Source: CAYPEZ01 sp964622275 (GTDB lineage: Bacteria > Patescibacteriota > Minisyncoccia > Phycocordibacterales > UBA6899). From it: 28,774 bases of DNA. Position 1 is the first letter of the stretch. The number at the start of each line of letters is the position of its first letter. The notes under the pieces were generated by a model. That model ran no database searches and was not told the origin of the DNA. It saw nothing but the letters and a program-made list of their open reading frames with translations. This document shows, piece after piece, positions 14,774 through 21,706 of the stretch. Where the stretch lies: assembly GCA_964622275.1 (NCBI GenBank), contig CAZUMX010000009.1, positions 1-28,774 of the forward strand, given 5' to 3'. Both the position numbers and the translations under genes were made by a program.

Positions 14774-15237
14774 CATTCTCCCGCACTCACCCAGACTGTC
14801 CATCACCCCAGGTGGATAGCAGGCCCGACGAGAACGCGACTCTCACTCACCTTCCCGCGTCCATTGGCGTGATTCCTCCTCTGGTACGCTGGGAGAGTCC
14901 TCAAGGAACTCGTGCACCCAATGAGTTCGAGTGGTGTTCCGAAACGGTTCACAAAAAGACACAAACACCCCGACTGCTCGGGGTTTTGTGCTTTTTGTGA
15001 AGCCGGAGCGATGTTTCGTCAGCAGACGAAACCGCGAGGCCGGGTCTGGAAAATTCGTTTTTGACGAAAAACGAATTATTGTGGACCACAAAGATCAGCC
15101 CCGCAGGGACAATGCATTTCGTATTACGACGGCGAGGAAATTATTGTGGCTCACATAAAATTAGGCACAACGGAGTTGTGACCCTAGCCGAAACTAGACA
15201 ATACATTTGATCAAAATATCGGACTTATCCCCATTTT
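14774..15237. repeat. Long structured repeat, copy B (full length)
   Basis: The most complete copy, 464 bp. In plus-strand order: leader CATTCTCCC..GTGGATAGC; GAACTC / GAGTTC hairpin; a 54-bp near-perfect hairpin at 14948-15001 (outer TTCACAAAAAG, loop CTGC); core GAAGCCGGAGCGATGTTTCG with an inner GTTTCGTC / GACGAAAC hairpin (15012-15032); hairpin AATTCGTTTTT-GACG-AAAAACGAATT (15052-15077); two TTGTGG..CACA palindromes; CACAACGGAGTTGTG hairpin; end ATATCGGACTTATCCCCATT. The stems of the large hairpins differ from copies C and D, while loops and linkers are kept. Confidence 0.85.
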
Positions 15238-15424
15238 CATCTACCCTTGCACGCTTATACGCGCACCACATCGCATTCAGTGCGGTTTCGTCACCTTTTT
15301 CGAAATTTCGTACGCATTGGAGAACTTGGACGTTTCCCAACGAGTTACCAACAGTTTTGCCGAAGTCATATGGACTTCGTGTGCCGTGGCGGTACCGTCT
15401 TGTTGTATGAAGAACATGTGTCAT
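15194..15424 (-). CDS. Small hypothetical protein ending inside repeat B
   Basis: 76 aa, basic N-terminus (MTHVLHTTRRYRHGTRSPYD), ending NGDKSDILIKCIV. The last codons belong to the conserved end of repeat B; copy C carries the same reading (NGDKSDILIKCVV, stop) after a different sequence. It may be a real short gene, the decayed 3' end of a longer one, or an ORF created by the repeat. It lies 40 nt after the stop of the immunity-like gene with no Shine-Dalgarno sequence. Family unknown; low confidence. Confidence 0.4.
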   Translation of the reverse strand: MTHVLHTTRRYRHGTRSPYDFGKTVGNSLGNVQVLQCVRNFEKGDETALNAMWCAYKRARVDENGDKSDILIKCIV

Positions 15425-15463
15425 TGTCTTAGAGAGTGGCAGAGGAATGGGGCAAGAATATTC

Positions 15464-16039
15464 TTATTGATTGGAGAACTTTTTTCGAGTAAGGGCTTTC
15501 TTCGCTCGAAAAACGATACCTTCATCGTCTTCTTGAGACAACTTTTCGAGAATATGCTTAATCTTCCCCACATTCTCTTTGGTTGCGCTGCTCGCAATGC
15601 GGTCGACAAAGTAGGAGCGAGTTCGTCCATATTTTTTGTCCAATGCGAGTTCAATAAGTTTTGCAATATCTTTCTTTTCAGCAAGATATGCAAGGGCATT
15701 TGCTTCAGAATCGATAACACCGTACTTACGATCATCTGTCTCGTGAAGATACACCTGATATATTGGTTCAAAAGCAATTCCTTTAGCTTCTTTCACAGTA
15801 AGACACCTAATGATGTTGTCTTTAATTTCCCACTGTTGAGGAAGTTTGAGGTGTTTGAGCAATACAGGGATCGCTTCTGGGTAAGAATCAGAAGTATTCC
15901 TCAATTGATCAGAAGTATATATATCCAGACCGACAGATCTAAGATCGTCGACTAGCTCTCTTTCTATAGGCAAAATACTTTTTGCTGGGTTATTTTGCTC
16001 CGAAAGATTATACGCAAAAGATGTTTTTAGCTTTCTCAT
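15464..16039 (-). CDS. Probable immunity protein of the REase-type toxin (helical repeat)
   Basis: 191 aa from the ATG at 16039 (a GTG at 16051 is the alternative). All-helical, with repeated helix pairs that look HEAT-like: LLKHLKLPQQWEIKDNIIR, AYLAEKKDIAKLIELALDKK, ENVGKIKHILEKLSQEDDE. The start lies 1 nt after the toxin stop (TAA-T-ATG), the tight coupling typical of toxin-immunity pairs. The family is not recognised by name. It is AT-rich compared with the cassette genes on either side, suggesting a separate origin. It likely bound and neutralised the now truncated toxin. Confidence 0.65.
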   Translation of the reverse strand: MRKLKTSFAYNLSEQNNPAKSILPIERELVDDLRSVGLDIYTSDQLRNTSDSYPEAIPVLLKHLKLPQQWEIKDNIIRCLTVKEAKGIAFEPIYQVYLHETDDRKYGVIDSEANALAYLAEKKDIAKLIELALDKKYGRTRSYFVDRIASSATKENVGKIKHILEKLSQEDDEGIVFRAKKALTRKKFSNQ

Positions 16040-16040
16040 A

Positions 16041-16321
16041 TTATTTTCCACTCAAGGTCTTTGCAGCGGCGTTTAGGGCATCATTACTCATACGTTGTAG
16101 TTGTACTGTCCCATTCGAAATCGCCTGTTGAAGTGGTTTTGAAAGTTGAGTATTTTCTCTGACGTAGAGTACGAACTGGTATCCTCGCTCTTGTGCAATT
16201 TGAATACTGTCTTTAATTTGTTGTGTCAGTCCTTGTGAAGCAACATTCTTTACTTCGATTACCTGCTGTAAACTTCTATTTATCGCGTCTGGTATTCTCG
16301 TTCTTCCGTTGCAATAATGAA
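16041..16321 (-). pseudogene. C-terminal fragment of a REase-fold polymorphic toxin (Tox-REase-7-like)
   Basis: About 93 codons remain, open up to the transposon end. Recognisable nuclease-toxin pattern: GRTRIPDAI, then VIEVKNVASQGLTQQIKDS, a helix AQERGYQFVLYVRENTQLS and PLQQAISNGTVQLQ. The Asp in RIPD and the E-x-K in IEVKN fit the PD-(D/E)xK nuclease core. The N-terminal delivery and pre-toxin regions are gone: the ORF runs straight into the inverted end of the RAYT element, from which a GTG could start a 98-aa chimera. Its immunity gene follows 1 nt downstream and is intact. Confidence 0.7.
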
Positions 16322-17086
16322 TAATGGGGACAGTCACGATTAATTTAGATTTTACGTGTCATAATATTTTCTTCGGTCGCCCTGCAGTACGTAATGTGGA
16401 TTCAAGATGGTACTTCGTTACCATCGAATCAACCCATCGCGTCCTTCCATATGGTACACCTTTATTCAGTGCGTGCCGAATGGTCGCGAGATCGTCTTCT
16501 TTGTCTGCTGTATTAATCCAGCGTTTGTATCCATGCGGGAGTGGTGTTGGTGAACCACTGAGCAGTTTCTTTTGCGCTGGAGTTCCATTGATGCGTCTCC
16601 ATGCACTTCCCCATTGCCAGTTTTCACACTGTCGGACAAGTTTTGCACGAACAGGATTACGCTCGACATACTTGATAAGTGTCAGGATATAGTTGTCGGT
16701 ATCAACAAGAAATGATTTGTATCGTCCTTGATAGAGATGTCCACTCCCAATGGTTTTTGTCAGTGTATGGACATGACGAGTGTGTGCATTAGTGAGTCGA
16801 TGCATAAATATCCCAAGATCACCGTCACTTCTTGGGTGGAGTACAAGATGCCAATGATTGGGCATAATACTGTACGCAAGAATACGCATATCAGTGAGTT
16901 CCTTGGCTTCCTTGAGAAGTTTCTCAAAAAGAAGATAATCCTCCTTTTCATTAAATATCTGCATACGACCATTCGCACGATTAATGACGTGATAGATTTC
17001 TCCTCCAATGTCGACACGAGCGAGACGGGGCATTTCTATTATATTATACCATATGTTTTAGAAATCAATCGTGACTGTCCCCATTA
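16322..17086 (-). mobile_element. RAYT (REP-associated tyrosine transposase) element with inverted ends
   Basis: 765 bp bounded by TAATGGGGACAGTCACGATT (16322-16341) and its exact complement at 17067-17086. It holds one transposase gene and nothing else. The left end lies inside a toxin gene; the right end lies against repeat C, which begins at 17091 without its leader, so insertion or a later deletion removed that leader. A diverged copy of the same end (GGGACAGCCACGATTAA on the minus strand) is found at 18316-18340 in repeat D. Confidence 0.8.
16359..17033 (-). CDS. REP-associated tyrosine (IS200-like, Y1) transposase
   Basis: 224 aa, the usual RAYT length. The N-terminus MPRLARVDIGGEIYHVINR is typical. 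The HUH motif is HWH in IMPNHWHLVL, and the catalytic Tyr is in LIKYVERNPVRAKLV. These enzymes cut and join single-stranded DNA at short hairpins and are linked to REP/BIME palindromes. The basic C-terminus (RTAGRPKKIL) may bind DNA. TATAAT occurs 4 or 9 nt before the ATG, so expression is probably leaderless. The gene looks intact, with no frameshift. Confidence 0.92.
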   Translation of the reverse strand: MPRLARVDIGGEIYHVINRANGRMQIFNEKEDYLLFEKLLKEAKELTDMRILAYSIMPNHWHLVLHPRSDGDLGIFMHRLTNAHTRHVHTLTKTIGSGHLYQGRYKSFLVDTDNYILTLIKYVERNPVRAKLVRQCENWQWGSAWRRINGTPAQKKLLSGSPTPLPHGYKRWINTADKEDDLATIRHALNKGVPYGRTRWVDSMVTKYHLESTLRTAGRPKKIL

Positions 17087-17090
17087 TCGC

Positions 17091-17352
17091 GTGCACCCAG
17101 TGAGTTCGAGTGGTGTTCCGAAACGGTTCACAAATCGACGAAAGGAAGTGGACTGCTCCACTTCCTTTCGCGTTTTGTGAAGCCGGAGCCATGTTTCATC
17201 AGCAGACGAAACCGCGAGGCCGGGGCTGGAAAATTTACGTAGCGACGGCGAGGAAATTATTGTGGCTCACAAAAAATTAGGCACAAAGGAGTTGTGACCC
17301 TAGCCGAAACTAGACAACACATTTGATCAAAATATCGGACTTATCCCCATTT
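17091..17352. repeat. Long structured repeat, copy C (leader missing)
   Basis: Begins abruptly at GTGCACCCAGTGAGTTCGAG, 5 nt from the RAYT end. Contains the variable hairpin at 17127-17181 (outer TTCACAAA/TTTGTGAA, inner 14 bp, loop CTGC), the GAAGCCGGAG core, a degenerate GACG-loop hairpin, one TTGTGG..CACA motif and the conserved end through ATATCGGACTTATCCCCATT. The B segment between the two TTGTGG motifs is absent, as if deleted between them. On the minus strand it follows the 17446-17931 gene. Confidence 0.85.
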
Positions 17353-17445
17353 CCTCCAAACGTTTCGTTGGACATGTGATATTTCTATTGCACTAGTAAT
17401 CCTCATTTCTGACCTGCGCTGCATCGCCACTAAACGCCAATGCCA

Positions 17446-17931
17446 TCAGCGACATCTGTAATCGAACGATGACGTCAGACCTGTTCGAAATGCAAAAACC
17501 ACCGCGGTGCCGGTCGCGGTCTGTGGAGTGCCCATGATCCAGTCGCGCAACGCGAATATAGTGGCGGGACTCGATGAAGCGCCCGTATACACGCTCTCCT
17601 CGTCGAGCCACACTATCTGTACGGCCCCTTCGCCTTTGTAATTCTGGGCGAAGTACTCGGTGAGTTCTTCTTTTGAAGCATCCGTCTTCACCAAGCTTCC
17701 AGCAAGGTAGTCGCAATGATTCCCGTTGCCTTGCAGTAGCCCGACCCGGTTCATGGACGCGATCTGCGACGTTCCCTCCGGTAGTTCGATATCAAGAGGC
17801 CCTCGACTGAACTCGCCTAGAGCGGAATCGTGAATCCGCGGCATTACTATGAAGAGCGCAAGAAAATAAGCCACGACAAGTGCGGTCGCGATCATCAAGA
17901 GCACATGGGTCCGGGTGAAGCGCTTTTTCAC
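17446..17931 (-). CDS. Membrane-anchored hypothetical cassette protein
   Basis: 161 aa with a GTG start. A basic N-terminus (KKRFTRTHV) and one transmembrane helix (about residues 10-31) anchor an outer domain of about 125 residues with two Cys (NHCDYLAG and the final YRC). Segments such as EELTEYFAQNYKG suggest a compact alpha/beta fold. Family not recognised. An outer-face immunity protein would suit the setting, but nothing in the sequence proves it. It is more GC-rich than the genes at 15464 and 18359, and lies between repeats C and D on the common strand. Confidence 0.65.
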   Translation of the reverse strand: MKKRFTRTHVLLMIATALVVAYFLALFIVMPRIHDSALGEFSRGPLDIELPEGTSQIASMNRVGLLQGNGNHCDYLAGSLVKTDASKEELTEYFAQNYKGEGAVQIVWLDEESVYTGASSSPATIFALRDWIMGTPQTATGTAVVFAFRTGLTSSFDYRCR

Positions 17932-17939
17932 GCACTATT

Positions 17940-18344
17940 CATTCTCCCCCACCCATCCAGCCTGTCCATGCCCTCAGGTGGATAGCAGACTCGGTAAGAA
18001 CGCGACTCTCACTCACCTTCTCCCCGCTCTGGTGCTGGTGACTCCCCTGGTACGCTGTTTAGATCCACAAGGAACTCGTGCACCCAGTGAGTTCGAGTGG
18101 TGTTAGGGAACGGTTCACATATCGACGAAAGGAAGTGGACTGCTCCACTTCCTTTCGCGTTTTGTGAAGCCGGAGCGATGTTTCATCAGCAGACGAAACC
18201 GCGAGGCCGGGTCGAGAAATTCTTGTTGCGACGGCAACAAGAATATTGTTGACCACAAAGAAATGCCTGCCCGCAACTGACCTCGCATTGCTTTAGAACC
18301 AGACCACACCATATCTAAGTTAATCGTGGCTGTCCCAATTATAT
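17940..18344. repeat. Long structured repeat, copy D
   Basis: Leader, GAACTC hairpin, variable hairpin 18114-18168 (inner stem identical to copy C), GAAGCCGGAG core, then hairpin ATTCTTGTTGC-GACG-GCAACAAGAAT (18219-18244), where B has a different 11-bp stem around the same GACG loop. The ATATTGTTGACCACAAAG motif follows. The far end differs from B and C: it finishes with a diverged RAYT-type end. It lies just upstream of the 17446-17931 gene start. Confidence 0.85.
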
Positions 18345-18358
18345 CGCTTTCTAGTGAA

Positions 18359-19195
18359 CTATAGATTTTTTTCAAAATATCTCAACAGAAGGCCTGTTTG
18401 ATAAATTAAAAATTCATTTTCGGCCTCATTTATATCTCCGTCATTATGTTTGGTATTTTCATTAAAAAAAGAATCTAGAAAACTAGGGATAGATCCAATG
18501 ACATTTCTGATTTGAGCATCTCTGCCGTCGCCTTTAAGCTTAGTTTGGAACTCAACAACATTCGCCTTTAATCCCTTTGTGTTTTTTAGTTTATATTTTA
18601 GAAATTCCTCAAGAGACCGTCTGAGGCTTTCAGCTGACTTGATGGAATTTTTTGACTGATAAAATGACAAGGCATCAGTGAAGTGACTTGCTGAAGTTTT
18701 ATCCAAGAAAGACAATGGAAGGTTTACTAGTTCTTCATCAAGAAATTTCTCACCTTTTGGATATAAGACCACATCTCCATCTACTGCTGTGATAGTAAGG
18801 TTTACATTTGAAAACTCTAAAGCCTTTACTATCTTTCTGAATAAGATATCTCTGCTAAAAACTATTTGTCTTGAGTAGTCTGACTTCTCGTATATTTTTA
18901 ATGTAAACAGTATTTCTATCAGTCTATAAAATTCGATTTCATTAGTTTCTGACTTAAATTTATCTTCGACGTTTGAACTCCATTTATGACCACTGTAGTC
19001 ATTTGTACTCCAGCGTTCAGATATTCCATAAAACTGACAGAATTCAGTGATGCTGTCTTCTGATAAGTAGGCATCAATATCTTTAACTATATCGAGAATA
19101 CGAGTTTTAAACTTTCTAAACTCATCTTCATATGATGCGTCTGAAGAAGTATTCCACCTCTTATTAAATTTTTGCATCTGCTCAGAGATATTCAT
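18359..19195 (-). CDS. AT-rich protein with abortive-infection-like C-terminal region
   Basis: 278 aa. The N-terminal two thirds is charged and helical and I do not recognise it. The C-terminal about 90 residues (SLRRSLEEFLKYKL, then IPSFLDSFFNENTKHNDGDI and EFLIYQTGLLLRYFEKNL) resemble the helical C-terminal domain seen in some Abi-type or HEPN-like proteins. That match is from memory and weak. The gene is visibly more AT-rich than its surroundings, suggesting recent transfer. It is the last gene of the island and may be a phage-defence cassette. Confidence 0.6.
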   Translation of the reverse strand: MNISEQMQKFNKRWNTSSDASYEDEFRKFKTRILDIVKDIDAYLSEDSITEFCQFYGISERWSTNDYSGHKWSSNVEDKFKSETNEIEFYRLIEILFTLKIYEKSDYSRQIVFSRDILFRKIVKALEFSNVNLTITAVDGDVVLYPKGEKFLDEELVNLPLSFLDKTSASHFTDALSFYQSKNSIKSAESLRRSLEEFLKYKLKNTKGLKANVVEFQTKLKGDGRDAQIRNVIGSIPSFLDSFFNENTKHNDGDINEAENEFLIYQTGLLLRYFEKNL

Positions 19196-19271
19196 AGGCT
19201 TATTATATCTTCTTCGAGTACTTGAACCAGCTCTTTTTGGTCAGCCGAATAGTGATTGAACCAAATGATTT

Positions 19272-19296
19272 AATATCGAATTTTATCCCCATTTTT
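19272..19296. repeat. Repeat end fragment E (right edge of island)
   Basis: AATATCGAATTTTATCCCCATTTT matches the distal end of repeats B and C (AATATCGGACTTATCCCCATTT) with a small indel. It is the last trace of the repeat family and lies about 20 bp before the VOC gene, so the island can be bounded at about 19300. The rest of 19196-19315 shows no gene. Confidence 0.55.
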
Positions 19297-19315
19297 TGTC
19301 ACACTACAGACCCCC

Positions 19316-19798
19316 CTACCCCCGCAAAGCCGCCGTAATCTTAGCAACATCAATCTTCCGCATCCCCATCATCGCATCGAAAGCGCGCTTGGCCGGAGCT
19401 CCCCCTTTCGCCATCGCTTCGGTGAGTACCCTCGGCGTGATCTGCCAATTGAGGCCCCACTTGTCCTTACACCATCCGCACTGACTCTCGGCCCCTCCGT
19501 TTCCGACGATCGCATTCCAATATCTGTCGGTCTCTTCCTGCGAATCGGTCGCAATCTGAAATGAGAATGCTTCGCTCTGCTTGAACGTGGGCCCGCCGTT
19601 GATAGCGATGCATGGGATCCCGCAGACCGTGAACTCGACCGTGAGGACATCGCCCTTTTTCCCATCAGGAAAATCCGACGGTGCATGCTGGATAGCGCCG
19701 ACCGCACTATCGGGGAAAACCGACGCATAGAACTTGGCAGCAGACTCTGCGTCCTTCTCGTACCAGAGGCACACAGTGTTCTTTGGGATTATATTCAT
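19316..19798 (-). CDS. VOC-family protein (3-demethylubiquinone-methyltransferase-like / PhnB type)
   Basis: 160 aa, matching the glyoxalase-fold group annotated as 3-dmu-9_3-mt. Typical features: FYASVFPDSAVGAI near residue 23, VLTVEFTVCGIPCIAINGG, FSFQIATDS, and the terminal GAPAKRAFDAMMGMRKIDVAKI. Despite the family name these proteins are not methyltransferases; the substrate is unknown. GC-rich codons contrast with the AT-rich gene next door, suggesting transfer from another source. No Shine-Dalgarno sequence; TACGAT lies 8 nt upstream. It is divergent from the DUF2200 gene. Confidence 0.9.
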   Translation of the reverse strand: MNIIPKNTVCLWYEKDAESAAKFYASVFPDSAVGAIQHAPSDFPDGKKGDVLTVEFTVCGIPCIAINGGPTFKQSEAFSFQIATDSQEETDRYWNAIVGNGGAESQCGWCKDKWGLNWQITPRVLTEAMAKGGAPAKRAFDAMMGMRKIDVAKITAALRG

Positions 19799-19831
19799 AT
19801 GACTTTATCGTACCACGCACTTACTCCCTGC

Positions 19832-19837
19832 TATAAT
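19832..19837 (+). promoter_or_regulatory. -10 box giving a leaderless DUF2200 mRNA
   Basis: Consensus TATAAT with only TCCCCC between it and the ATG at 19844, so transcription should begin at or next to the start codon. No clear -35 box. Confidence 0.6.
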
Positions 19838-19843
19838 TCCCCC

Positions 19844-20203
19844 ATGTCCCCCAAGAATAGCAATCGCATAGCGACAATGCCCGTCGCAAAAGTCTACCCA
19901 ATGTACCTCAAAAAAGTAGAACGAAAATCCCGCACCAAGGAAGAGCTCGACACCATCGTCCGCTGGCTCACTGGGTACACGCAAAAAGGCCTTGAGACAC
20001 AACTCTACAAAGAAACCAACTTTGAGACATTCTTCAAAAACGCTCCAAAGATGAATCCGAAGCGAACACTCATCACAGGCACCATCTGCGGAGTCCGAGT
20101 CGAAGAAATCAAAGACCCTTTCATGAAGAACGTTCGTTATCTCGACAAACTCGTCGACGAACTCGCCAAAGGCAAGCCAGTAGAAAAGATCCTGCGAAAA
20201 TAA
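19844..20203 (+). CDS. DUF2200 family protein
   Basis: 119 aa. Closely fits the DUF2200 pattern: MPVAKVYPMYLKKVERKSRT, then LDTIVRWLTGYTQKGLE, FETFFKNAPKMNPKR, ITGTICGVRVEEIKDPFM and LDKLVDELAKGKPVEKILRK. The function of the family is unknown; it is a small cytoplasmic helical protein. The ATG at 19844 is chosen over the ORF start at 19685 because a perfect TATAAT lies 6 nt upstream and the family begins here. It meets the 20207 gene tail to tail with only 3 nt between the stops. Confidence 0.92.
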   Translation: MSPKNSNRIATMPVAKVYPMYLKKVERKSRTKEELDTIVRWLTGYTQKGLETQLYKETNFETFFKNAPKMNPKRTLITGTICGVRVEEIKDPFMKNVRYLDKLVDELAKGKPVEKILRK

Positions 20204-20206
20204 TTC

Positions 20207-21103
20207 CTAGACCTTCTCTACAGGAGGCACAGAGGTGTTCTCTCCATTCCCTGCGCCTTGAGCAGTCTTTTGTGGGAAATGAATGATTAAGAGCGCAATG
20301 AATATGGCGAGGTTGATAAGCCCTGACCCACGGAGCCCGAGAATGTCTGTAATGGCACCAAGAACAGCGATAGGAATCATTGCAAAGAGCGCAACAACAA
20401 ATGCCTGCTCATACTGAAGCGTATATCCGCGGATGCCTGTCACAAACTTCACAACAAATGCAGCAATGAATCCGAGCATGATGTGTCCAATTGCCGAAAA
20501 TATGAGGATGAACACAAAAGCAACCACAGGAAGAAAGAACATGATCGTACGAAGAATAGGAAGAACCTTCATGGCGAGGCGTGTCGCTTCACTCTTGTTG
20601 ATCGTGAGCTCCTTTACTTCTGCCAAGCTATAGGAACGAATCTCCGCATCGTTCTTTTTGAAATAGATTGTCTTCTCTCCAAGCACCGCAAAGGAATCCA
20701 TCGCACGAACTTCTTCAAGTGTCAGTGGGTGCGTGGTATCGATAGCAAGGAGATACTTGGGCTCTGTGGCGTTAGGTGAAGGTGGCATCTCAGCACCAGG
20801 AAAAACATCTCGCAATGCGAGGAAGTATGGCTGCGCCGCACTCGTGGTTGCGACACCATTTTTGACTACAATCTCAAGGTCTCCGGGATACACCTGCTCG
20901 ACCGCAGCTTGTGTGATATCCATCTTTGCCACACGGACGACGACGGGAATAAGGAGTATCACTACGGTGATCGCTCCGATAAGTCCTATACTGAATGCGT
21001 AAGATATCCCTCTAGGAAATAGCTGCTGCGCTGCATCTGCATATGCAGCGGGGCCATAAAAGCCGTTTCTTATTCGAACAAAAAGTTGTGTGAGCCATGT
21101 CAT
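20207..21103 (-). CDS. DUF1189-like multi-pass membrane protein
   Basis: 298 aa. A cytoplasmic N-terminus (WLTQLFVRIRNGFYGPAAYADA) is followed by one transmembrane helix (about 34-57). An outer domain of about 120 residues comes next, then four more helices (roughly 182-202, 203-222, 235-252, 258-275) and a Pro-rich tail. The arrangement and the FYGPAAYADAAQQ opening resemble DUF1189 proteins, but I am not certain. No function known. It is convergent with DUF2200, and no obvious Shine-Dalgarno sequence precedes the ATG. Confidence 0.7.
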   Translation of the reverse strand: MTWLTQLFVRIRNGFYGPAAYADAAQQLFPRGISYAFSIGLIGAITVVILLIPVVVRVAKMDITQAAVEQVYPGDLEIVVKNGVATTSAAQPYFLALRDVFPGAEMPPSPNATEPKYLLAIDTTHPLTLEEVRAMDSFAVLGEKTIYFKKNDAEIRSYSLAEVKELTINKSEATRLAMKVLPILRTIMFFLPVVAFVFILIFSAIGHIMLGFIAAFVVKFVTGIRGYTLQYEQAFVVALFAMIPIAVLGAITDILGLRGSGLINLAIFIALLIIHFPQKTAQGAGNGENTSVPPVEKV

Positions 21104-21199
21104 ATACTCTTAACAGTACCATGAGAAAACCATGAACTCAAAGCCGAGACAAGGGAATTCTTTTTGTGTATTCTGTGTAGAGAAACACTGGAGTACTTT

Positions 21200-21535
21200 A
21201 TGAAAATGCCAACTCTTGTCCCTGAACTTGGTTATTATTATCACTACAAACATCGTCCCGATGGCGCAGTGAATACCTATGCATACGAGTTTCTTGGTGT
21301 TGGTTTTCACACCGAGAATGACGAACACTTCGTCAACTATCGCCCTCTCTATGAAGAAGCGGCAGTGTACCAGGCCTCGAAAAAGCTTGGTGTCCCCGCA
21401 ATCGATAATCGCCCACTTCTCATGTGGATGGGCGATGTCGAAGTGAATGGAATAACAAAAAAGCGATTCACGAAGATTACCGATCCTACAATCATCGCTC
21501 TTCTCGATCAGATCAAAACACGCATGTATCAATAA
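21200..21535 (+). CDS. DUF1653-like protein
   Basis: 111 aa from the ATG at 21200, with GGAG 6 nt upstream; the ORF from 21164 lacks such a site. The pattern LGYYYHYKHRPDG..NTYAYEFLGVGFHTEND..FVNYRPLYEEA (with gaps), followed by RPLLMWMGDVE and KRFTKI, follows the layout of DUF1653 proteins (GxYxHYK, ETxE, YRxLY, RPLxMF, RF). DUF1653 is a small beta-rich domain of unknown role. Single-gene unit with a hairpin after the stop; TATTCT with GAGACA upstream could be its promoter. Confidence 0.65.
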   Translation: MKMPTLVPELGYYYHYKHRPDGAVNTYAYEFLGVGFHTENDEHFVNYRPLYEEAAVYQASKKLGVPAIDNRPLLMWMGDVEVNGITKKRFTKITDPTIIALLDQIKTRMYQ

Positions 21536-21540
21536 CGTAC

Positions 21541-21570
21541 ACCCCGCTTCTAGGCGGGGTTATTCATTCA
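21541..21570 (+). terminator. Hairpin after the DUF1653-like gene
   Basis: Stem ACCCCGC / GCGGGGT with loop TTCTAG, followed by TATTCATTC, a weak tail. No gene is visible in the rest of 21571-21706; it holds a GCTCG..CGAGC hairpin (21632-21651) of unknown meaning. Confidence 0.5.
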
Positions 21571-21706
21571 AAAGGAAATACTGAAAGTGCTGCTGACGCT
21601 TTGGAGCGACCACAATAACATCTCAAAGCCGCTCGTGAAGCGCAGCGAGCATGTCAGGTGCTTTTTCAAAAACCCCTGAAGCTCTATGCACCCCGGTGTT
21701 TACATA

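Noticed and set aside
13386..18344. CRISPR array
   Set aside because: Units are hundreds of bp, irregularly spaced, separated by genes, and there are no cas genes.
19300..19320. Second copy of the tRNA-Glu 3' end as an att site at the right edge of the island
   Set aside because: I looked for the T-arm/acceptor sequence near 19200-19320 and found no convincing match.
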